A program made the translations under genes and the position numbers. This document shows, piece by piece, positions 56,471-64,000 of a DNA stretch of 64,000 bases (within the stretch, counting starts at the first letter, position 1; every line of letters begins with the position of its first letter). This DNA comes from Polytrichum commune (lineage: Eukaryota > Streptophyta > Polytrichopsida > Polytrichales > Polytrichaceae). The stretch lies in the NCBI GenBank assembly GCA_950295325.1, contig OX485809.1, positions 17,498,144 to 17,562,143 on the forward strand, read 5' to 3'. The notes under the pieces were generated by a model. The model had not been told where the DNA came from, did no database searches, and worked only from the letters and a program-made list of their open reading frames with translations.

Positions 56471-57356
56471 GAAGCGGAAGGTAGTTATAAGACTTGGAGG
56501 CGACTAGGAGACTTGGAGGCAACTAGGAAAAATTGGAGACACAAACTTGAGAGAAGGGAATGAGCACCCGAAACTCGGTAAGTATTCTCTCTGTGGGTTA
56601 CATTTGAATTCATTGTATTTCAACTATTCCTTGGAATGAATTGCATTGTCAATTACGCAAATTCATTTTTGAGGAAGGAGCGCGGCGAAGGTACGTCCTC
56701 AACCTTTTTGGGGATTTGCTAAGAACTTAAAAGGAACCTATAACCGAGTAGCTCATTAAAACATTAGAGGGTAAATTCACCTTAGGACATTGAACTTTGA
56801 CACTCACCTCGGGGTGAGTCTCAAAGTTTTGGGAGTTGTCATTTCATGCTCTAGATTAAATTAATATTTCACAAAGTTTATGGTGTTGTTACATTGAGTC
56901 ACGATTGAGGGGAGTGCTAACTCACAGGGGGATGCGATTGCTCAAGGTATGTTTATTTCTTCAAAGTGAACTCATTAACTAATTAAGGAATGCCTTTTGT
57001 ACTCGTGATTGTTGTTATCCGTTGTAGAGGGTAATTCCCGAATTGTGGATGGTGTGAGAAGTTGAAGGGTGAAGCCTCGACTTTTAACATAATCTACTCG
57101 GAAGGTCACCCCCTCACAATCGGTATTGTGGTGAGTGTTAATTTGCGGGAAGGTGCGGAGGTGATGCTCCGACTTAACCAAAAAATTAACATGAACATGC
57201 CTATCCCCTATTGGGATTCTTTCACCTAAGTGGGCTTGCAGGTTCTTTTCCTCACCTCCTAAAAAAATTATAACCACACCAAGACAAGTGAAAATATTAA
57301 GAGGGGAATTGCTAGGATTATGTGTGGTCAAGTGAGGGTCGATCGATTCTTATGGA
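56471..57356 (+). other. retrotransposon leader
   Basis: Untranslated stretch between the primer-binding site and gag. I see no other feature in it. Confidence 0.6.
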
Positions 57357-58595
57357 ATGCAAGGTATGACTCGCTCACAAAAACCAAGTTTGATAGTAGG
57401 ACTAGAGAAATCTACTCGAAAGAGGCGGTCCTCTAAAATCAGTGATAGATTAGAACAAGATAATGTTAGAATAGAGAGTTGTTTGAACGTCGAACCTAGG
57501 ACTAGGTCAATTCTAGACACCTTAGAACTTGGAGCTCAACTTGAAGAGGAGATCACTCCCTCCAAATTGAGTGGTGAAACTTCTTCGGAAAATTACACAC
57601 TTAGAGAAGAATTCCCGGTAGAAGTTGATAGGGGATTGTTGAATAGTTCACCGGTCACCATGGCCGAGGAACGGGGGATGGATCCACCACCCATACCCCC
57701 AATTCCGCCCATACCTCCTATACCTCCAATAGACCCATTGGTTAGGCCAAGAGGCCTACCAATTGTGGTTCCACAAAATTTAGCGGCGATGGATATGCCA
57801 TCTCATCTCCCTAAATTTTATGGGACCAAGGATGAGGACCCCTCTCGGCACATGGAACGGTATATCGAACGGTTGGCTAGCTTCCTCATAACCGACCCGG
57901 GTTATTGGTTAGTGTGGTTTCCTACCACTCTAGAGGGGGAAGCCTATGAATGGTATCGGGATCATGCCGAGGGACATTTTAGGGGATGGGAACAATTACA
58001 AAGGGAGTTTCTTAACGAATTTAGGCCGGAAGTGGGTCAAAGTACCGCATTAAGGGCATTGTCGTCATTGAAGCAAGGAAGGGAGGAAGAAATTTCGGCT
58101 TACATTAGGAGGTTTGATTTAGTGTGCACTAGATTTGTGGGTACCATGCTCAACGACGACACGCTAAAGCAATTTTTCATTCAAGGGTTTTTTAAGTCCG
58201 GAACTATTAGGGGTGTTCTAGAAAGGAATCCCTTGACCTTGGCGGATGCCAAGCGTGCGGCTAGAGATATTGAAAACTTGGATAAAGATCACGAAAGGCT
58301 ATGGAGAAGGGAGGATGAATTGATCCCACAATTCATCCCCATACGCCCTAGGGTGGTAGCGGTAGAACCCGCTAAGTATGAGAACCAAATTCCATATGCC
58401 ATTGTGGACACCGGTCCCCGACCTTTAGCGGTTAGGGAACCGGCACCTCTTTTGGCACTACCGGCCCCTAGAACGGATCCACACTTGGAGGAGGTTGAGA
58501 GAAGACTAGGTGCTAGCCAACTAGGATTCCAAGAGGCTATGATAAAACAAATGCAAAGCCTCACGGATCAAATGTCATTAATGATCCGGAGTTAA
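57357..58595 (+). CDS. retrotransposon gag region
   Basis: Encodes the gag-type structural part of the Ty3/gypsy element. A proline-rich linker (IPPIPPIPPIPPI) leads into MDMPSHLPKFYGTKDEDPSRHMERY. Then comes the retrotransposon-gag domain, with WFPTTLEGEAYEWYRDHAEGHFRGWEQLQ and SLKQGREEEISAYIRRFD. CCHC-type zinc-knuckle motifs (such as CVQCGQPGHTRQFC) are encoded just downstream, before the pol region. The start lies about 900 bp after the primer-binding site, which is usual. It is treated as part of a mobile-element fossil. Confidence 0.88.
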   Translation: MQGMTRSQKPSLIVGLEKSTRKRRSSKISDRLEQDNVRIESCLNVEPRTRSILDTLELGAQLEEEITPSKLSGETSSENYTLREEFPVEVDRGLLNSSPVTMAEERGMDPPPIPPIPPIPPIPPIDPLVRPRGLPIVVPQNLAAMDMPSHLPKFYGTKDEDPSRHMERYIERLASFLITDPGYWLVWFPTTLEGEAYEWYRDHAEGHFRGWEQLQREFLNEFRPEVGQSTALRALSSLKQGREEEISAYIRRFDLVCTRFVGTMLNDDTLKQFFIQGFFKSGTIRGVLERNPLTLADAKRAARDIENLDKDHERLWRREDELIPQFIPIRPRVVAVEPAKYENQIPYAIVDTGPRPLAVREPAPLLALPAPRTDPHLEEVERRLGASQLGFQEAMIKQMQSLTDQMSLMIRS

Positions 58596-58979
58596 CAACC
58601 GGGGCCTCCACCCCCGGTTGAGTCGGGTAGGCATTCTTCCGGATTATGGTGTGTCCAATGTGGCCAACCGGGCCACACGCGTCAATTTTGTAGAAGTGGA
58701 CAAAACCGTGACCAAAGAGGAAACGGTAACCCACCTCAACAAAATCAACGAGGTCAAGCGCCACCTCACTATGGAAATGGAAGCAATAGAGGACCACAAC
58801 CTAGAGGGCAAGGTGGCCAAAATTTAGAGAAGAAGGAATTTCATCCCTTTTGTGGAAGGTGGCACGCTCAAGGACAATGTTGGTCCGAAGGTCAAGAGTT
58901 TAATTGTAGCAATTGTGGAGGAAGTCATCCCTCGGATACGTGTCGCCAACCGGACAAAATAATTAATGTCCCTTACCCG

Positions 58980-61900
58980 GTGGCTAATCCACAACAACAA
59001 GCAAGGGATAATATGCGAGGTGCTAGGCCACAAGGAGTACCGGCCAATGAACTTAGGCCACCTAACTTATACTATGACCATAGTAATGCTAGGCAAACTT
59101 TTCATCCACCGGCGGGCTTGCAAACTACAACCGGTTACATTCCAATACAAAATAGACAAGGAGTTCCACCTAATGGTAGTAACGGGAGACAAGCGCCTCC
59201 AACGGATCCGGGACCATCTAACTCCCAAGATGTTAGGTTCATGGATGGAGTGTTGGAGGCCACATGTGATGACATGCTTCCTCTCCCAACGAGAATTGGA
59301 GAGGAGCAAAGTCAATGGCCTCCTCACACCAATGCTATTACATATGAGTTAGTGAAGGGTAAGGGTGTGGTTGAAGAAGCACCTGCACTAGCGGTAACTA
59401 CTAGGGCTAGGAGAGGGGATGCCCCGTTGGAGGTAGGAATAGGAGAGCAAGGAAATTACTCTTCGGATGAAGAGATTAATCTCTCCGAGTTGGATAGGGT
59501 AGCTAGAAGAGCTACTAAGGATGTGGAGAGGGAAAATATAATTTTACAAGATAGGGAGAGGACTAATGCGGTACATGACTTGGATAATAGCGATGTGGGT
59601 GAATGGGAAGGACCGGGGGTTCCCGTAGACGAATTCGACGTAGTGGGTAATTCTAAGGTGGAAAGATCTACCGGGTACGACTTGTGGGCGGACCTTAGTA
59701 CACTCAAGGCGGATATTACTTTCGGCCAACTATTGGAAATTTCACCCACGGCAAGGAAAACATTAAAGGAGGGAATGCCGGTACACAAGAGGATGAGGAA
59801 GGTGAAAGCTAAAATAGCCGCTAGGATCCAATCACAAGGTGGAAGAGACGTGAAAGCTATAGAAATAGAAGTTGTTATAGTAGATAAGGTGGTTCCTAAT
59901 GTGCTAGTCGACGGAGGGAGTAGTCTAAATATACTACCGGAGGATACTATGAAAAAATTGGGACTTGGACTCACGGGGCCTTCACCTTTGGTCATAAATA
60001 TGGCAAATCAAAGTTCGACTACGCCTTTGGGGATGATCAAGGATTGTAGAATGACTACGGGAGGTGAGGAGTACTTGGTCACCTTCCATGTCATTAAAAT
60101 GCACTCCAACAAGGACACCTTCCCCATTTTGCTAGGTAGGCCTTGGTTGCGGATGGCGAATGCTATGGTCAATTGGGGTGGACCTAAACCATCCATCACT
60201 TATGGTCCGGAGGGTAATAGGGTCATAGTGTCCATTGGTTCATTAGAAGGATGGATGAAGAAGGAGATGTATTTGCCATTGGAGAAGGAAATTGATGACT
60301 TAAACGAGAATGAGATTGGCAAGGCATTGGTGGGAGTCGTCCATCCCGAAGGTCAAAGGGTTGTTATAGATTCGGGCTCGGGAAGTCTAGGTCCTAATTT
60401 TTACAATTATGGGGATAATGGGGATTATGCCCAATGGCTAAGGGAGTACCCCGAGTCCGAGGTTGATGTAATGGTTACATTTCACCAAGTAGGCTTAGGG
60501 AGTGAATTTCCTAGTGTTAGTTTAGGAGAGGGCTCATTGTTGGAGCCATGTGAGGTGCTCACCGAGGAAGAGTGGATTAGCGGTGGGTTAACACCTTGGG
60601 TAGATGACGTGGAAGAGGGTGAGGTTAGTTTAATTCATGTAGATGGGACTCAAGAGGAAGATGTGATTATTGAGTCATCGAAATTGGAGGAGCCTTTACA
60701 TTTCAAGACCACGTCTACGGGGATAGTTGTAGGTCAAGATGTGAAAGATTACCCCAATGTGCCTTCCGATTGGTATCGGAACAAAGAGGAACAAGCACAT
60801 GTGTCGGAAGCGGATTGGCGGTACGTGGATGTGAAATTAAAGAATGGAAAAACCCGACAAATGAAGATGGGCTCCAAATTGGGGGAGAAAGAGGTTAGGG
60901 AGTATAGCAATTTGGTGGATGAGTTTAGTGATACTTTTGCATGGTCCTACGATGAGCTTAAGGGAATTCCTAGGGAAATGGTAGAGCACCGGATTCCTTT
61001 AATTCCGGGGGCGAGGCCAATTAGACAAAAGGAGAGGAGGATGAATCCTCAATTGCAATTGTTGGTGAAAGCGGAATTGGAAAGGTTATTGAAGGCCGGG
61101 TTTATCAAGCCGGTGGAAATCACGGATTGGGTTTCTCCTATGGTCTTAGTAAAGAAAAAAAATGGGAAATTAAGGGTTTGTGTCGACTATAGGAAATTGA
61201 ATTCGTGCACACAAAAAGATCACTTCCCCTTACCTTTTATCACCTTGTTGCTTGAGGAGGTTGGAGGTCATTCGCGATATACCTTTATGGATGGGTATGC
61301 GGGTTATAATCAAATTTCCATAGCCCTCCAAGATATCCATAAAACGGCTTTTACTACACCTTGGGGTACTTTTGTGTGGGTAGTGATGCCATTTGGGTTA
61401 TGTAATGCCCCGGCTACTTTCCAACGATTAGTAATGTATATCTTCACCGACTTGTTGTTCAAATCCATGACCGTCTTTGTGGACGATTTTAGCACACAAA
61501 GTAATGTGGATGATCACCTACATTGTGTTAGGGAGGCATTGGTTAGGTGTAGGAAGATGAGGTTAGCATTGAACCCGGATAAGACATTTTTGGGAGTGAA
61601 TAAGGGAGTGTTGTTGGGTTATGTTGTTAGTGAGAAAGGTAGAGAACCCGATCCGGATAAGATTGCGGCCATAAGCGACTTGGCAACTCCAACCAATTCC
61701 AAGGGGATCTCTAAGTTGTTAGGACATGTGGGATGGTACCGGGAACTTATTCCTAATTTTTCAAAGATAGCGGTGCCCATTACCCATTTGCTCAAAAAGG
61801 ATGTCAAATTCGAGTGGACGGATGCTTGTCAAAAAGCCTTTGAGGAATTGCGGGATAGGTTGAGCACCTATCCGGTGTTGATACCACCCAATTGGGGTAA

Positions 61901-63431
61901 ACCTTTTCACGTCTATTGTGATGCTAGTAATGTGGCAATAGGGAGTGCGCTTTGTCAAGTAACGGGAGAAAAAGAGAAGGATCAACCTATAGCTTATGCG
62001 AGTAAGCAATTGACCCCCGCCGAAAGAAACTACTCTACAACGGAGAGGGAGTGCCTAGCCATGGTGTTTTCCGTTAAAAAGTTTAGGCATTACCTCATGT
62101 GCAACCCGGTTGTATTTTTTGTTGACCACATGGCTATCAAGTATCTAATTAACAAGGCGGAGTTAAGTGGTAGGTTAGCTAGGTGGGTTTTGTTATTAGA
62201 AGAATTCGACTACACGGTGGAATATAAACCGGGTCGTATGCATTTACAAGCGGACCACTTGTCTAGGTTGTCGGAGGAGATAGGAAAAAATCCGGTAAAT
62301 GATATGTTAGTAGATGATAGCCTCTTTGTGGTCACTTCTACACCGGAGTGGTATGCGGGCATAGTGGAATTTCTAACAACCCACAAGTTGCCCAAAGAGT
62401 GGACAAAAGAAGAGAGAAGGAAGGTGAGGGTAAATAGTAGGCAATTTGTTGTAGTGGGCCATAGGTTGTTTAGAAGGGGGTCCGATGGTATTTTACGACG
62501 ATGCGTGTCAAAAACGGAGGTTGAAGCGATTTTAATCGCTTGCCACGATAGCGCTTGCGGCGGTCACTTCTCGGGTCAACTCACCGGGCAAAAAATACTT
62601 AGAGCGGGCTACTTTTGGCCTACACTATTTAAGGACGCCCATGACTATGTAAGGAAATGCGACGCTTGCCAACGGTATGCCCGAAACGACCTTAGAATGG
62701 AGATGCCTTTACATGTATCATTACCCTTAATTCCTTTCGAAAAATGGGGCATCGACTATGTGGGTGAGGTCCATCCCCAATCTTCAAAAGGAATGAAATA
62801 TATTGTGGTGGCAACCGAGTACCTCACCAAGTGGGCGGAAGCCAAAGCGGTGAAGACCGACACGGCGGAACACGCGGCAACATTTATGTACGAAAACATA
62901 ATTTCGCGGTTCGGGGTGCCGAAGATCCTAGTAAGCGATAGGGGTACTCACTTTTTGAATGACTTGATTCGAGAGATGACAGAGAAATTTAAAATTGATC
63001 ACCGGAAGACTACTCCCTACCACCCACAAACCAATGGACAAACGGAAAGGGTTAACGGAATTTTGGTGAGTATACTACGCAAGACGGTTATAGACTCGAA
63101 GCGGGATTGGGATACGAAACTAACGGCGGCACTTTGGGCATACCGTACAACCTATAAGGTAACTACGCGTGCTACACCATTTTCCTTAGTCTATGGTCTT
63201 GAAGCGACACTACCAATCGAATATGAAGTCGAGTCACTTAGGGTGGCCGTGAGTACGAGACTTACCGAAAGTCAATCCTTACGAAATCGACTAACCGATT
63301 TGGAAGCACTTGACGAAGGGAGGAGAATGGCGGCTCAACATATTGAGGCAATCCAAAGAAGGAGAAAGATTACTTTCGACAAACGACATAAGAGAAGGGC
63401 CCTAACACCGGGAATGATGGTCATGATTTAA
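58980..63431 (+). CDS. retrotransposon pol region (PR-RT-RH-INT)
   Basis: A long pol-type frame of 1483 codons. Domains in order: protease with VLVDGGSSLNIL near residue 312; reverse transcriptase from about 670, with VCVDYRKLNS, FMDGYAGYNQI, MPFGLCNAPATFQR and the catalytic VFVDDF near 832; RNase H with VYCDASNVAIGSAL near 976; integrase with the HHCC finger (CHDSACGGHF ... CDACQRY) from about 1187 and the DDE core (WGIDYVGEV, VSDRGTHF, HPQTNGQTERVNG) from about 1258 to 1360. The domain order is diagnostic of Ty3/gypsy. A GPY-like module follows the core. Treated as part of a mobile-element fossil. Confidence 0.93.
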   Translation: MANPQQQARDNMRGARPQGVPANELRPPNLYYDHSNARQTFHPPAGLQTTTGYIPIQNRQGVPPNGSNGRQAPPTDPGPSNSQDVRFMDGVLEATCDDMLPLPTRIGEEQSQWPPHTNAITYELVKGKGVVEEAPALAVTTRARRGDAPLEVGIGEQGNYSSDEEINLSELDRVARRATKDVERENIILQDRERTNAVHDLDNSDVGEWEGPGVPVDEFDVVGNSKVERSTGYDLWADLSTLKADITFGQLLEISPTARKTLKEGMPVHKRMRKVKAKIAARIQSQGGRDVKAIEIEVVIVDKVVPNVLVDGGSSLNILPEDTMKKLGLGLTGPSPLVINMANQSSTTPLGMIKDCRMTTGGEEYLVTFHVIKMHSNKDTFPILLGRPWLRMANAMVNWGGPKPSITYGPEGNRVIVSIGSLEGWMKKEMYLPLEKEIDDLNENEIGKALVGVVHPEGQRVVIDSGSGSLGPNFYNYGDNGDYAQWLREYPESEVDVMVTFHQVGLGSEFPSVSLGEGSLLEPCEVLTEEEWISGGLTPWVDDVEEGEVSLIHVDGTQEEDVIIESSKLEEPLHFKTTSTGIVVGQDVKDYPNVPSDWYRNKEEQAHVSEADWRYVDVKLKNGKTRQMKMGSKLGEKEVREYSNLVDEFSDTFAWSYDELKGIPREMVEHRIPLIPGARPIRQKERRMNPQLQLLVKAELERLLKAGFIKPVEITDWVSPMVLVKKKNGKLRVCVDYRKLNSCTQKDHFPLPFITLLLEEVGGHSRYTFMDGYAGYNQISIALQDIHKTAFTTPWGTFVWVVMPFGLCNAPATFQRLVMYIFTDLLFKSMTVFVDDFSTQSNVDDHLHCVREALVRCRKMRLALNPDKTFLGVNKGVLLGYVVSEKGREPDPDKIAAISDLATPTNSKGISKLLGHVGWYRELIPNFSKIAVPITHLLKKDVKFEWTDACQKAFEELRDRLSTYPVLIPPNWGKPFHVYCDASNVAIGSALCQVTGEKEKDQPIAYASKQLTPAERNYSTTERECLAMVFSVKKFRHYLMCNPVVFFVDHMAIKYLINKAELSGRLARWVLLLEEFDYTVEYKPGRMHLQADHLSRLSEEIGKNPVNDMLVDDSLFVVTSTPEWYAGIVEFLTTHKLPKEWTKEERRKVRVNSRQFVVVGHRLFRRGSDGILRRCVSKTEVEAILIACHDSACGGHFSGQLTGQKILRAGYFWPTLFKDAHDYVRKCDACQRYARNDLRMEMPLHVSLPLIPFEKWGIDYVGEVHPQSSKGMKYIVVATEYLTKWAEAKAVKTDTAEHAATFMYENIISRFGVPKILVSDRGTHFLNDLIREMTEKFKIDHRKTTPYHPQTNGQTERVNGILVSILRKTVIDSKRDWDTKLTAALWAYRTTYKVTTRATPFSLVYGLEATLPIEYEVESLRVAVSTRLTESQSLRNRLTDLEALDEGRRMAAQHIEAIQRRRKITFDKRHKRRALTPGMMVMI

Positions 63432-63657
63432 GACGCACGAAAGCTTGAATTTCCGGCGAAATTCAATGCGGTATGGTTAGGACCTTACCTTGTCTATGAG
63501 GTCTTTCCTAATAATTCAATTCAATTGGAAACGTTGAATGGTGAGCTCTTTCCTACCCGTACATCGGGAAGTAGATGTAAGGGGTACCGAGCTTGACTAG
63601 GCAACTTACCCTTGGAGCAAGAGATGTTTGGATTCATCCCCCGATGGTCGCCAATTA

Positions 63658-64000
63658 TGTGAGCCCAAAAGGGTGCCCACATTTAGTCTTAGACCCTTGA
63701 AACGTTAGTTGATGCACTTTGAAGTAGCATGTTACTTCACAAAAATATAAAAAGAGTGAAATGTTAGTCTTAGAAGTACCATGTTGTAAGAGGCTAGGAT
63801 GTGAGTTGTTATTGTGTTTTTACCTTCGGAAGGATTTGAGTGATTGAGGATAGGTAAGGAGAACTTGGATTGAGTAGTTAGTGAGTAGGCTAGTACAAAT
63901 GGATGGAGACAACCAAAGTGACTCAAGAGGCAAATGCATTCGAATTGGGATGAATGGAGGATCACATGGAGCGCACAAGTGGACCACCTCATCATGGCCA
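63658..64000 (+). repeat. 3' LTR, first 343 bp
   Basis: Identical, as far as the window goes, to 54588-54930. The remaining about 1.5 kb and the 3' target duplication lie outside. Confidence 0.95.

Larger units (their letters stand above)
54588..64000 (+). mobile_element. Ty3/gypsy LTR retrotransposon, cut by the window end
   Basis: Two long terminal repeats in direct orientation enclose a leader, gag and pol in the order protease, reverse transcriptase, RNase H, integrase, which is the Ty3/gypsy order. There is no sign of a chromodomain at the pol end, and the protease has DGGSSLNIL, as in the non-chromovirus (Tat-like) plant lineages; assignment below Ty3/gypsy is tentative. The 343 bp of 3' LTR that can be seen is identical to the 5' LTR, so the insertion is recent. 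It looks nearly whole, with about two or three breaks in the coding part. It has inserted just behind the long ORF. Confidence 0.95.

Noticed and set aside
59456-59995. 179-codon minus-strand frame
   Set aside because: Antisense shadow of the pol region; no domain.

Overview
The window looks like nuclear DNA of a land plant with a large, repeat-rich genome. It is mostly AT-rich and almost empty of host genes. It carries classic plant transposon families: a Stowaway MITE, CACTA/En-Spm with TNP2- and TNPA-type proteins, hAT, PIF/Harbinger-like and Mutator-like MITEs, and a Ty3/gypsy LTR element. Its one recognisable host gene is a plant-type small heat-shock protein. Introns have ordinary GT-AG borders. 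I cannot fix the lineage; the divergent class I-like HSP20 would fit a non-model vascular plant, but that is only a guess.

Layout. Positions 1-31600 form an intergenic graveyard of non-autonomous DNA elements, many with readable target-site duplications (TSDs): an hAT deletion derivative (507-1332), a hAT-type MITE family (1800, 14378, 17750, 21084, 23493), Mutator-like MITEs with 9-bp TSDs (2532, 16199), several PIF/Harbinger-like families with TWA TSDs (5809, 12981, 23736, 24495, 27311), a Stowaway MITE (15697), tandem duplications (8849, 25599) and a satellite-like array (27955-29010). At 31640-33600 an intact HSP20 gene (minus strand) sits among degraded tandem copies of its own two ends. 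Positions 33600-38280 hold more dispersed repeats.

Positions 38281-49666 are a four-level nest. A hAT-type MITE holds a SINE-like element, which holds a hAT derivative, which holds a 9,878-bp CACTA transposon; each level has a visible TSD. The CACTA element has two divergent genes: a TNP2-type transposase (minus, 3 exons, 1147 aa) and a TNPA-like protein (plus, 7 exons, 833 aa). All their exons join in phase, so it may be autonomous.

Positions 50581-54432 hold one very long open frame (1283 codons). Its second half looks like the ORF1 protein of a non-LTR retroelement, with an RRM-like fold and a C-terminal coiled coil. A young Ty3/gypsy element begins 155 bp after its stop (54588) and runs past the window end. 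The part of its 3' LTR that is visible is identical to the 5' LTR. If the long ORF is a LINE ORF1, its ORF2 should lie beyond the LTR element, outside this window.
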